A stretch of DNA of 64,000 nt, from contig NZ_VTOM01000004.1 of NCBI RefSeq assembly GCF_009765365.1, positions 124,001 to 188,000 of the forward strand, read 5' to 3'. Of the stretch, positions 35,678 to 44,338 are shown piece after piece. The DNA is from Antarcticirhabdus aurantiaca (GTDB lineage Bacteria > Pseudomonadota > Alphaproteobacteria > Rhizobiales > Rhizobiaceae). Under the pieces are notes generated by a model. That model made no database searches, was not told the origin of the DNA, and saw nothing but the letters and a program-made list of their open reading frames with translations. A program made the translations under genes and the position numbers. The number at the start of each line of letters is the position of its first letter. Position 1 is the first letter of the stretch.

Positions 35678-37275
35678 GAGAAATCGGTCGCCTGCTGCTT
35701 CTCGGCTTCGCCGCCTTCCTTTGCATCTCCTTCGCGATCTACCTGAGCAATCCCAACATCATCTCGTCCTTGCGGCGGCAGTGGACCGAGCTGAGCTTCA
35801 CGCCGCCCACCGCGACGACGTCCGACATCTTCATCCAGCGCTTCAATCGAAACGGATGGTCCGGACTTGCCGGCTTTCCCGATCGGACCGAGATCCGGTT
35901 TCCGCTTCCGCCGAACGTGCCCGCCCGATCGGGCACGTTGTATCTCGACCTGAGAACGCAGCTGTCGCAGGTCGGCGACGGCCGGCTGAGCATCAGCATC
36001 AACGATCGCACCGTCGAGGAGTTCGTGCTCGATCGCGGGCGGCACGATCGGCATTTCGTCCTGACGCTCGACCAGGCCGACCTGCAGCGGCCCTTCGTGA
36101 GGGTGGGCCTGCGCTCGGTCGGCTCGACGGGCGGGGGACAGATCTGCCCGGTCGGGGCCGTCAACGCGGCAAGCTCGGTCGAGGTGCTCCCATCGAGCGG
36201 TCTGGCGCTCGACCTGGCCGAGCCCGTCCGGGATCCCGCGGCCCGACTGGCCTTGTTGAGCGAACCCTTCGCCATCGCCTATCCCGCCGATCCGCAGGGC
36301 CAGGCGATCGCCGCCTGGACCTCGGCATACCTCGAGCGGCTCGGGCTCGGCAGTCAGTTCGTCACGGACTCGGCGCTGGCTCAGCTCGCCCTCCTGCCCG
36401 AGGGGGCGGCCGCCCTTTCGGACGTCGATGCGGCCATCGGGCTGGGGGCGCCGTCCGGGCAGCAGTATCTGGGCGCCCTGCGCACGCCCCGTCCGAGACT
36501 TCTCGAAGACGCGCCCTGGCCGGTGGCGATCGAACGCTTCACGAACGATACGCTCGCCGTCACCTTCCGGGGCGGCCGGCGCTGGAGCATCCCGTATTAT
36601 CTCGCGGACATGCCCGGCGGCGCAGCCCCGTCCGCGATCACCTTCTCGATCAGGACGGGAGGCTTTGCCGAGGCCGACGCCCTGATCGCCCGCGTCACGC
36701 TGAACGGCAACCTGCTGACGTCTGCGCGCCTGTCCAACGCGCCGAACGACCAGCAGCTGCGGGTCGATCTTCCCGCGCAGTATCAAGGCCTTTCCAACGT
36801 CCTCGAACTCGCGATCGTCGACGTTTCGCCCAAGCCCGACATCTGCGCGGAGCGGCCCGAATTCGAGGCGCAGCTGCTGCCGGAAAGCAGCTTCGAGCGG
36901 GGCATCGACGAGGAAGCGGCCAAGCTCGCGCTCGTGCGGATCCTAGGCTCGGCGGGGGGCATCAGCCTCCAGCAGCCGGACGCGGCCGCGGGACCCTCCT
37001 CGACGGAAGCCTTCGGCGACCTTCTCGCCCATGTCATGCCCTTGCGGATCCCGCCGAGCTTCCAGTCTCCCCAACGGATCGCGATCGAGCTGGTGTCGGG
37101 TTCGGCGCTGTCGACCCGCGTCGCCGAACATCGCGACGCGCCGCAGACCATGGTCGTCCTGTTCGATGCCGAGGATCGCGTCGACGGGATCGCGGTCCAT
37201 CGGATCGGCGAGGTGGCGCAGGACGCGCTCGTCACGCCGGCGGCGGCACGCGGCGCCCTTCTCGTGAGCTATTGA
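35674..37275 (+). CDS. BcsB-like periplasmic polysaccharide-synthase subunit, short form
   Basis: A 533-residue protein starting with GTG overlapping the preceding stop. It has one N-terminal helix (about 6-24, LLLLGFAAFLCISFAIYL), then repeated beta-rich domains with BcsB-type features: RTEIRFPLPPN, SQVGDGRLSISINDRTVEEF, ALAIAYPAD-like lobes and a second pair starting near ITFSIRTGGFAEADALIARV. BcsB guides cellulose chains through the periplasm. This homologue is shorter than the usual 700-plus residues, is anchored at its N-terminus and lacks the C-terminal membrane helix of BcsB, so it must dock to its synthase differently. Confidence 0.75.
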   Translation: MREIGRLLLLGFAAFLCISFAIYLSNPNIISSLRRQWTELSFTPPTATTSDIFIQRFNRNGWSGLAGFPDRTEIRFPLPPNVPARSGTLYLDLRTQLSQVGDGRLSISINDRTVEEFVLDRGRHDRHFVLTLDQADLQRPFVRVGLRSVGSTGGGQICPVGAVNAASSVEVLPSSGLALDLAEPVRDPAARLALLSEPFAIAYPADPQGQAIAAWTSAYLERLGLGSQFVTDSALAQLALLPEGAAALSDVDAAIGLGAPSGQQYLGALRTPRPRLLEDAPWPVAIERFTNDTLAVTFRGGRRWSIPYYLADMPGGAAPSAITFSIRTGGFAEADALIARVTLNGNLLTSARLSNAPNDQQLRVDLPAQYQGLSNVLELAIVDVSPKPDICAERPEFEAQLLPESSFERGIDEEAAKLALVRILGSAGGISLQQPDAAAGPSSTEAFGDLLAHVMPLRIPPSFQSPQRIAIELVSGSALSTRVAEHRDAPQTMVVLFDAEDRVDGIAVHRIGEVAQDALVTPAAARGALLVSY

Positions 37276-37276
37276 G

Positions 37277-39118
37277 ATGCCGCAGGGAGCGGCGATGCGG
37301 GAGGCCGCACAGCCGATCTACGCCTCGGTCGACAGCGCGCCGTCGCATCTTTCCGATACGCCCCATCCGCTGACGGTCGCGATGATGCTGTGCCTGTTCG
37401 CCGGCATCAGCGCCCTGATGCTTGCGGCGTTCGACTTCGCCCACAACAGGCTGGGCCTCACCTATCATCCCGACTTCGTCTTCTATCGATACGAGGGCAA
37501 CAACCCGATCCCGCTCAGATGCTTCCTCGTCTGCTTCACGCTCGCCGGCGCGCCCTTCTTCAACGGGGACGCCGCGGCGAAAGCGGCGTTCGCGCTGCGG
37601 ACGATCGTCTTCTTCCTGATGTTCGCGGCCCTGTTCGATGCGACGGATGCCCTCTGCGATCGCATGTTCGGGGTGGCGCTCGACGTCTACACGGCGGAGA
37701 TGCTGTCCGGCCTCTTCGGATTGCTGATGTTCGGTCTTTCCGTTCTGTCGTCGGGAAACATGCCTGCGCGGGCGGACGTGCCGGTCCTGTCCCGGCGATT
37801 TCTCGCGCGATCGTGGTTCGTCCTGATCCTCGTCCTGTCGGCGGCGGGAGCCATCACGCTCTGGTGCAGCGGCCTGGACCTCAGCCTCGTCGCCTGGATG
37901 CGCTCGACTGCGCTCCTGGGCGGCTTGGGCCCCGGCATCTTCCTGTTTCTCCCGCTCTGCGCGATCCTGTTCTACGCCCTGGGCCGGATCGGCCTTCGGC
38001 GCCGCCGCCGGGCAGCCTTCACCCCGCCGGTGACGGTGGTGGCGGCCGCGCACAACGAGAGCCACATCATTCCGGCCATGATCGAGGCCGTCGACGCGGC
38101 CGCCGCGCAGTACGGCGGCTCGGTGAAGCTGATCGTCGTGGACAACGCGTCGACCGACGACACGGCGGCCCTCGCCGAGGCCGGCATCGACCGGCTTCGC
38201 TTCTGCAACGGAACGGTTCTGAGCGAGAAGCGGCTCGGAAAGGCCAGGGCCTTGAACACCGGCCTCGCGGCGGTCCAAAAGGACTTTGTGCTGCGCATCG
38301 ATGCCGATACGCTGGTGGGACCGTCGAACATCGCGCGTGCGATGACGTATTTCGTCGAGGACCGGGTCGGCATCGTGGGCGGGCTCAGCATGCCTCCGGG
38401 AGACGGGCCGTTCGACCGCGCGCGCGCCATCGAGGTCCTGATGCGCTCGGGGGTGCATCAGGTGGGCTTCAACTCCTTCGAGGCGATCGTGGGCATCCCC
38501 GGAATGTTCGCGCTTTATCGCACGGAGGCCCTTCGGAGGCAGGGCGGCTTCGCCACGGGCATCAACGGCGAGGATACCGACGCCTCGCTGCGCATCGGCG
38601 AGCTCGGCTACCGCATCATCGAGGATCCCGCGATCGTCTACGTTTCCGAAGTTCCCGCCAACCTCGCGAACCTGCGGGAACAGCGGCTGCGCTGGTTCCG
38701 GTCGATCTACCATGTCGCGGCGCGCAACCGGACCTGCATGGACGATTCCTCGTGGTCGGTGCGCGGAAAGTGCGTCCTGCCCTTCATGCTGATGAATTCG
38801 GGCCGGCGGGCGGTCACGATCCCGCTCCTGATCTTCGGCCTGCTCTGCGACGCGACCGAGATCAATCCGCTAAGCCCGGTCGCGACGCCGGCGATCTTCG
38901 CGACCGTGCTCGGCGCACCCGTGGTGATGGCCTTTCTCTCCACCTTTCTCGCGAGACATCCGAAGGCCGCGAGCGGGATGGGCGACTACTTCGTCTTCAG
39001 GATCCTGCGCGCCTACTTCACGCTGGAGGCGATCCTGTCGATCCGCCTCGCATCCGCGGCTCCTCCCGGGCGCCGCGACGTCGGCATGGAGTCAGCGACC
39101 CAAGCCGGCTTGCGATGA
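37277..39118 (+). CDS. Membrane family-2 glycosyltransferase (putative polysaccharide synthase)
   Basis: A 613-residue protein starting two bases after the BcsB-like stop. About six helices (33-52, 83-97, 108-128, 139-158, 178-200, 213-240) precede a cytosolic GT-A domain (about 248-480), followed by about three helices. Processive-synthase motifs are complete: VVDN Asp289, DAD at 342-344, GEDTD (431-435) and QRLRW (469-473). No PilZ domain is visible. The motif set is that of cellulose/hyaluronan-type synthases. With the upstream genes it forms a putative three-gene exopolysaccharide system. The 3' end overlaps the convergent dehydrogenase gene by 27 bases. Confidence 0.88.
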   Translation: MPQGAAMREAAQPIYASVDSAPSHLSDTPHPLTVAMMLCLFAGISALMLAAFDFAHNRLGLTYHPDFVFYRYEGNNPIPLRCFLVCFTLAGAPFFNGDAAAKAAFALRTIVFFLMFAALFDATDALCDRMFGVALDVYTAEMLSGLFGLLMFGLSVLSSGNMPARADVPVLSRRFLARSWFVLILVLSAAGAITLWCSGLDLSLVAWMRSTALLGGLGPGIFLFLPLCAILFYALGRIGLRRRRRAAFTPPVTVVAAAHNESHIIPAMIEAVDAAAAQYGGSVKLIVVDNASTDDTAALAEAGIDRLRFCNGTVLSEKRLGKARALNTGLAAVQKDFVLRIDADTLVGPSNIARAMTYFVEDRVGIVGGLSMPPGDGPFDRARAIEVLMRSGVHQVGFNSFEAIVGIPGMFALYRTEALRRQGGFATGINGEDTDASLRIGELGYRIIEDPAIVYVSEVPANLANLREQRLRWFRSIYHVAARNRTCMDDSSWSVRGKCVLPFMLMNSGRRAVTIPLLIFGLLCDATEINPLSPVATPAIFATVLGAPVVMAFLSTFLARHPKAASGMGDYFVFRILRAYFTLEAILSIRLASAAPPGRRDVGMESATQAGLR

Positions 39119-40663
39119 CCCCTCGGGCAGAACCGCCGGCGCGATGGCGGTCTGCGGCGGCACAGGTGCACCGGCCGCAGGCGGCTCCGCGCCGGCCGCT
39201 CGGGGTGCAGGCGCCTGCGGCACCGGAGAGGCCGGCGTGCCGGGCGCAGCCGCTTCGGCGGCGGGCCCCTGGCCGGGCGCCGCCTGATCGGTGCCGATCG
39301 GCTGCGGCAGGATGGTGCCGTCCTTGGCCGCGACGCGCCAGACGGTGTTGCCGGCATCGTCGGCGACGAGCAGCGCGCCCGTGCCGTCGATGCCGACCCC
39401 GACGGGCCGGCCATGCGCCTCGTCCCCTTCGATGAAACCCGTCACGACGTCCTGCGCCTTGCCCGCCGGACGGCCGTTCTCGAAGGGCACGTAGACGACC
39501 TTGTAGCCGTTGAAGAAGCTGCGGTTCCAGCTCCCGTGCTCGCCGATGAAGGCGCCGTCGGCATAGGCCGGCGGCAGGGCGGCGTTCTGCGAAAAGGTCA
39601 GGCCGAGCGCCGCGACGTGGCTCGACAGCGCGTAGTCCGGAGCCACGGCGCGCTCCACCATGTCGGGTCGGGGCGGATGCACCCGCGCGTCGACGTGGTC
39701 GCCGTAGTAGCTCCAGGGCCAGCCGTAGAAGCCGTTCTCGGCAACCGAGGTCATGTAGTCCGGCACGAGGTTGGGGCCGAGCTCGTCGCGCTCGTTGACG
39801 ACGGTCCACAGAGCCCCAGTCTCGGGATGGAAGGTCAGGCCGTTCGGGTTGCGCAGGCCGGACGCGTAGACGCGGGCGGCGCCCGTCTGCCGGTCCACCT
39901 GCCAGATCGCCGCCCGCCCCTTCTCGGCCTCCAAACCGTTCTCCACGATGTTGGAGTTGGAGCCGACCGAGGCATAGAGGAAGCGCCCGTCGGGACTGAG
40001 CGCCAGGTCCTTGGTCCAGTGGTGGTTGATCGGCCCGCCCGGCAGCGGGGTGAGCACGCGCGGGGCCGCCGCGATGGCGTTTTCCCCGAGCTTGTAGGGA
40101 TAGGCGAGGATCGCGTCGGTCGCGGCAACGTAGAGCGTGTCGTCGATCCAGGCGACGCCGAAGGGCGAATGGAGGTCCTTCAGAAGATCGTGGCGCTCGT
40201 CGACGGTTCCGTCGCGATTGGTGTCGCGCAGGAGCGTGATCAAGTTGCTCGGCTTCTTCGGCTGATCGCCGCCGTCGCCGTGGGCGATCGACATGATCCA
40301 GCCGCGGATGAAGTCCTTGGGCCGCGACAAGGGCTCGCCGGCCGGTCCTTCCGACTGGACGACGAGGACGTCGCCGTTGGGCAGGGTGTGGACCGTGCGG
40401 GGATTGGCGAGATCCCGGGCATAGGCGGTGACGACGAGGTCCGCCGGCACGGTGGGCGTCTCGTTCTCGCGCCAGCCGACGACGGCGGCGACCTTCAGCT
40501 CGGGAAAGAGCTCCTGGGCGGGCTCCGGCAGGACCGGATCGGGTCCGATCTGGCTCGCCACGTCGAACTCGCCGCCGGCGTCGCTGCAGCCGGCAAGCAC
40601 GGCGAGGGGCAGGAGAGCGCCGGCCGCGAGGAGCGCGCGAAGGGTGATCCGGGGGTCAGCCAT
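39092..40663 (-). CDS. PQQ-dependent sugar (sorbosone/glucose-type) dehydrogenase lipoprotein
   Basis: A 523-residue protein with a lipoprotein signal: hydrophobic helix then LAGC with Cys26. The body is a soluble-glucose-dehydrogenase-like beta-propeller with VVTAYARDLANPRTVHTLPN, SHVAALGLTFSQNAALPPAY and FIGEHGSWNRSFFNGYKVVYV. The last 75 residues form a Pro/Ala-rich low-complexity tail (repeated PAP/AAP). Such enzymes oxidise aldoses in the periplasm with PQQ. Its ATG region overlaps the stop of the DUF2231 gene by eight bases, so the two are co-transcribed. Confidence 0.87.
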   Translation of the reverse strand: MADPRITLRALLAAGALLPLAVLAGCSDAGGEFDVASQIGPDPVLPEPAQELFPELKVAAVVGWRENETPTVPADLVVTAYARDLANPRTVHTLPNGDVLVVQSEGPAGEPLSRPKDFIRGWIMSIAHGDGGDQPKKPSNLITLLRDTNRDGTVDERHDLLKDLHSPFGVAWIDDTLYVAATDAILAYPYKLGENAIAAAPRVLTPLPGGPINHHWTKDLALSPDGRFLYASVGSNSNIVENGLEAEKGRAAIWQVDRQTGAARVYASGLRNPNGLTFHPETGALWTVVNERDELGPNLVPDYMTSVAENGFYGWPWSYYGDHVDARVHPPRPDMVERAVAPDYALSSHVAALGLTFSQNAALPPAYADGAFIGEHGSWNRSFFNGYKVVYVPFENGRPAGKAQDVVTGFIEGDEAHGRPVGVGIDGTGALLVADDAGNTVWRVAAKDGTILPQPIGTDQAAPGQGPAAEAAAPGTPASPVPQAPAPRAAGAEPPAAGAPVPPQTAIAPAVLPEGSSQAGLGR

Positions 40664-41129
40664 GATGGCGCCCTCCCACCTCGTTGCTGACCCCGACGCC
40701 GTGCCGGTAGACCAGCGAGCGTCCGAGCCACACGGTGACCATCATGACGAGCACGGTCAGCGCGGATAAAACGAGACCGTAAGGCACGACGGCCGTCCAG
40801 CCGTCGCCGGCATGAACGAAGCTGTTGAGGAGGGCGAGCGCGAGAACGATCACGTTGCCGATCGCGTGCGGCCAGACGGGCCTCTGCTCGCGCACGTGGG
40901 CGCTGGAAAGAACGTCGACGATGCCGGCGAGAGCCGCGAGGCCGCCGAAGACGAGGCCTGCGAAGAGCAGCCAGGCCGAGAAGTTCTGCCACATCACGTT
41001 CGCCGTCTGCCAGAAGGCGAGATCGGTCGCGAGCGCCAGGGTGAAGCAGGCGATGGGAAAGGGCACGAGGGCGGCATGAACCGGATGCCCGGCGATCGCG
41101 GCCGTGGAGCGGGGATGCGGGTAGACCAT
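40656..41129 (-). CDS. DUF2231 membrane protein
   Basis: A 157-residue protein with four predicted helices; start at 41129 (MVYPHPRSTAAIAGHPVHAA) gives the conserved beginning. The GHPVHAALVPFPIACFTLAL segment is the DUF2231 signature with its paired His, which might bind heme or metal. Upstream ATG at 41207 is less likely. It overlaps the PQQ-dehydrogenase start and may be its membrane electron acceptor partner (inference from pairing; function of the family is unproven). Confidence 0.85.
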   Translation of the reverse strand: MVYPHPRSTAAIAGHPVHAALVPFPIACFTLALATDLAFWQTANVMWQNFSAWLLFAGLVFGGLAALAGIVDVLSSAHVREQRPVWPHAIGNVIVLALALLNSFVHAGDGWTAVVPYGLVLSALTVLVMMVTVWLGRSLVYRHGVGVSNEVGGRHHG

Positions 41130-41283
41130 CGCGAGGATCTCGATCTCTGGCGATTGCGGATCCCGATGATACGGCGGCCACCGGCACCGGGTTCCCGCCT
41201 GCGGCATTGCGTGCCCGCGGGGAACGGAAACATGGACTGCCGGCGGCCGCCATGCCGGTGCTTCAGCGGCCGCCGCGCTTCCG

Positions 41284-42159
41284 TCAGCTCGCGCCGCCGA
41301 GCCCGTCGAGGCGACGGAGGTGGTCCGATGTCAGCTCCAGGCCGGCGGCGGCGACGTTGGCGCGAAGGTGCGCCCGCTTCGACGTGCCGGGAATGACCAG
41401 GATGTTCGGGCTGCGCTGGAGGAGCCAGGCGAGCGCCACCGCCTGCGGCGTCTGGCCCAGCTCGGCCGCCAGGGTCTTAAGGCCCTCGGCCTGGAGCGGC
41501 GTGAAGCCGCCGAGCGGGAAGTAGGGGACATAGGCGATGCCGTCCGCCGCGAGGGCGTCGATCATGGCGTCGTCGGCGCGGTGGACGAGGTTGTAGTGGT
41601 TCTGCACGCAGACGATGGGCGCGATGCGTCGGGCAAGGCCGAGCTGCCGCTCGGTCACCGTGCTGATGCCGATATGGTCGAGAAGCCCCTCCTCCTGCAT
41701 CCGCCGCATCGCCGCCATGGGCGCTGCGACGTCGTCCTCCGGGCCGCCCATGCGAAGGTTCACGATCGGCATGCGCGACAGGCCGAGCCGCTCCAGGTTC
41801 CCTTCCACCGAGCGGCGCAGGAAGCCCGCGTCCCGCTCCAGGATCCAGGCCCCCGCCTCGTCGCGCCAGGCGCCGACCTTGGTGACGAGGACGAGGTCGT
41901 CGGGGTAAGGATAGAGCGCTTCGCGGATCAGGCGGTTGGTGACGTGCGGACCGTAGAAGTCGCTCGTGTCGATGTGGTCGATGCCGAGCGCGACGGCCTC
42001 CTTGAGGACCGCCCGCGCTTCCTCGGGATCGCTCGGCTCGCCGAAGACGTGCGGGCCGGCGAGCTGCATCGCGCCGTAGCCCATGCGGTTCACCGAAAGG
42101 TCGGTGCCGGGAAAGGTGAAGCGGCCGGCACGAGAAGCGGTCTGGTCGAGGTCGGTCAT
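41284..42159 (-). CDS. Aldo/keto reductase-family oxidoreductase
   Basis: A 291-residue TIM-barrel protein started at 42159 with AAGGAG upstream. It shows GIDHIDTSDFYGPHVTN (catalytic Asp and Tyr), VTKVG (Lys) and the NADPH-binding end IVCVQNHYN ... VIPGTSKRAHLRAN. The usual catalytic His in the LxxxH position is absent; the segment reads MPIVNLRMGGPEDD, as in a subgroup of bacterial members. It probably reduces an aldehyde or ketone with NADPH. Divergent LysR gene at 42246 is its probable regulator. Confidence 0.9.
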   Translation of the reverse strand: MTDLDQTASRAGRFTFPGTDLSVNRMGYGAMQLAGPHVFGEPSDPEEARAVLKEAVALGIDHIDTSDFYGPHVTNRLIREALYPYPDDLVLVTKVGAWRDEAGAWILERDAGFLRRSVEGNLERLGLSRMPIVNLRMGGPEDDVAAPMAAMRRMQEEGLLDHIGISTVTERQLGLARRIAPIVCVQNHYNLVHRADDAMIDALAADGIAYVPYFPLGGFTPLQAEGLKTLAAELGQTPQAVALAWLLQRSPNILVIPGTSKRAHLRANVAAAGLELTSDHLRRLDGLGGAS

Positions 42160-42245
42160 CGCGGGATCTCCTTGGGGTTCGAGCCCCAAGATCGGGCGCG
42201 AGCGGCGCGTTGATAATCCCGGCCGGGGCGAATAGCCTGTTCGGC

Positions 42246-43181
42246 ATGGCGAACACCGACGGCGCAGCCTCGCTCGACGACCTGCGCATCTTCCTCGCCG
42301 TCTGCGAGGCCGGCGGCTTCCGAAAGGCGGCGCGCAGTCTCGGCCTTTCGGTCTCCACCGTCAGCGAAACGGTGACGCGCCTGGAAGCGCGGCTCGGCGT
42401 GCCCCTTCTCGGCCGCACCACCCGCAGCGTCATGCCGACCGAGGTCGGGCGGCAGCTCGCCGGGCGGGTCGCGCCCGTCCTGTCGGAGGCGCGGGCGGCG
42501 CTCGACGAGGCGGCGAGCTCGCAGGCGGCGGTGCGGGGGCGCCTGCGGCTCAACGTGCCGGCCGCGGTCATGCTGGACATCCTGCCCCCGCTGATCGACC
42601 GCTACATGGCCGCCCATCCGCAGGTGCGGGTCGAGATCGTGGTGGAGGACCGGCTGGTCGACATCACCGCCGCCGACTGCGACGCCGGCATCCGCTACGG
42701 CGAGCACCTGGAACAGGACATGATCGCCATACCGATCGGTCCCCGCCGACAGGAAACGGCCCTCGCCGCCTCGCCCGCCTATCTGGAGCGCCGCGGCGCA
42801 CCCGCTCATCCGCGCGAGCTTCTCGGCCACGACTGCATCCGCATCCGTTTGTCGGGGGCGGCGCTTCCCCCGTGGGAGTTCGAGCGCGGTGGGGAGGTGC
42901 TCCTGGTCGATCCGCCGGCGGTGCTGACGATCGGCTCGGCCGGGGCCATGGCAGCGATCGCCCACGCGATTGCCGGGCGCGGCGTCCTCTACATGTTCCG
43001 CAATTGGATCGACCCGCATCTTCGCAGCGGCGCGCTCGTGCCGCTCCTGCCGGACTGGTGGCAGCGCTACGACGGTCCGCGCCTCTACTTCTCCCGCCGC
43101 CTGATGCCCAAACCCTTGCGCGCCTTCGTCGACATCGTCGCGCAAGGCCGCGGCGCAGCCGGTTCCGCGCTTCCGCTCTGA
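42246..43181 (+). CDS. LysR-family regulator divergent from aldo/keto reductase
   Basis: A 311-residue LysR protein started at the ATG at 42246 (MANTDGAASL). The helix-turn-helix is in FRKAARSLGLSVSTVSETVT with RLEARLGVPLLGRTTRSV following; the substrate-binding domain contains MLDILPPLIDRYMAAHPQVR. The SVMPTEVG wing form and overall pattern are those of the DsdC/CrgA-like group that often sits beside an oxidoreductase it controls. The shared 86-base gap to the aldo/keto reductase gene is the probable binding region. Confidence 0.93.
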   Translation: MANTDGAASLDDLRIFLAVCEAGGFRKAARSLGLSVSTVSETVTRLEARLGVPLLGRTTRSVMPTEVGRQLAGRVAPVLSEARAALDEAASSQAAVRGRLRLNVPAAVMLDILPPLIDRYMAAHPQVRVEIVVEDRLVDITAADCDAGIRYGEHLEQDMIAIPIGPRRQETALAASPAYLERRGAPAHPRELLGHDCIRIRLSGAALPPWEFERGGEVLLVDPPAVLTIGSAGAMAAIAHAIAGRGVLYMFRNWIDPHLRSGALVPLLPDWWQRYDGPRLYFSRRLMPKPLRAFVDIVAQGRGAAGSALPL

Positions 43182-43303
43182 TCGCCTGCCCCGCGCACGT
43201 CGGCCGCGACGCTCCATTGGCCGGGCCCGGCGCCGAGGCACCCTTCAGTTCCGTGCCACGGCCGCGTAGAAGTGGACGTGCCGTCCCGATCGCGCCGGAG
43301 ATC

Positions 43304-44215
43304 ATGAACTTCACGCTGCGCCAGCTCCGCTACTTCGTCGCCGTGGCCGAAGGGGGAACGGTGTCGGGCGCCGCGCAGGGTCTCTCGGTCTCGCAGTCGG
43401 CCGTGACGGAGGCGATCAAGGACCTCGAATCCGATCTCGGCGTCCAGCTCTTCGAGCGCCACCGGCGCGGTCTCGACCTCACCTACAAGGGCCAGCAGTT
43501 CTTCCGCCACGCGCTGCGCATCCTCGACGCGGTGGCGGATGCGCGCCAGAGCTTCACGGACGAGACGCGTTCCGAGCCGGGCACGCTGAACTTCGGCGTC
43601 ACCTCGCTCGTGGCGGGCTACGTCCTGTCAGACATCCTCGCCCGCTACCGCCGCGCCTTTCCCGCCGTCGAGACGCGCGCGATCGAGGACAACGGCGACT
43701 ACCTCGAACACCTCCTCGTCGGCGGCGAGCTGGACGTCGCCGTCATGGTGATCTCCAACCTCAAGGACCGCGTCGCCCTCCAGGCCCAGGTCTTCGAGCG
43801 CTCGCGCTACCGGCTCTGGCTGCCGAGCGGCCACCGCCTCGCCGAAGCCGAGACCGTCGACGCGGCGCGGATCGGCGCCGAGCCGCTGATCATGCTGACC
43901 GTCGACGAGATCGAGGAGAACACCGGTCGCCTCCTGTCGGCGCTCGGCGCCAAGCCCAACGTCGCCTTCCGCACCCGTTCCGTCGAGGCCGTGCGCAGCC
44001 TGGTCGCGACGGGCGCCGGTCTCGCGCTCCTGCCGGACCTCGTTTATCGCCGCTGGTCGCTGGAAGGCGACCGCATCGAGAGCCGCCCCGTATCCGGCGA
44101 CCTGCCGATGGTGGAGGTCGGCGTCGTCTGGCGGCGCGGCTCGGCGATGAGCCGGACGGCGCGCGACTTCGTCGCCCTGGCCGGATCGACGGCGGGTGCG
44201 GCGCGCCCGTCCTGA
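43304..44215 (+). CDS. LysR-family regulator upstream of polyamine ABC genes
   Basis: A 303-residue LysR protein with a near-canonical HTH, MNFTLRQLRYFVAVAEGGTV then GAAQGLSVSQSAVTEAIKDL. GGAG lies just before the ATG. The ligand domain begins near LNFGVTSLVAGYVLSDILAR. It is transcribed in the same direction as the ABC operon 123 bases downstream, and the direct repeats at 44217-44245 in that gap are a candidate binding site. It likely activates polyamine uptake in response to the substrate or a product (inference). Confidence 0.92.
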   Translation: MNFTLRQLRYFVAVAEGGTVSGAAQGLSVSQSAVTEAIKDLESDLGVQLFERHRRGLDLTYKGQQFFRHALRILDAVADARQSFTDETRSEPGTLNFGVTSLVAGYVLSDILARYRRAFPAVETRAIEDNGDYLEHLLVGGELDVAVMVISNLKDRVALQAQVFERSRYRLWLPSGHRLAEAETVDAARIGAEPLIMLTVDEIEENTGRLLSALGAKPNVAFRTRSVEAVRSLVATGAGLALLPDLVYRRWSLEGDRIESRPVSGDLPMVEVGVVWRRGSAMSRTARDFVALAGSTAGAARPS

Positions 44216-44216
44216 G

Positions 44217-44245
44217 CTATCGGTTTTTCCGAATTCACCTATCGG
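44217..44245 (+). promoter_or_regulatory. Direct repeats CTATCGG, candidate operator of the ABC operon
   Basis: CTATCGG occurs at 44217-44223 and again at 44239-44245, 22 bases apart, about two DNA turns. An AT-rich segment (TTTTTCCGAATTCA) lies between. The repeat starts within the LysR stop codon region and lies about 100 bases before the substrate-binding-protein gene. Confidence 0.4.
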
Positions 44246-44338
44246 GCGAATGAGATTGCGGCGCTCCGGCCGCCGGATAGTCTGCCCATGCAGACACCAT
44301 GGCGCCCCGATGGGCAGCCGCCAGCCCGGAGAGCCGAG

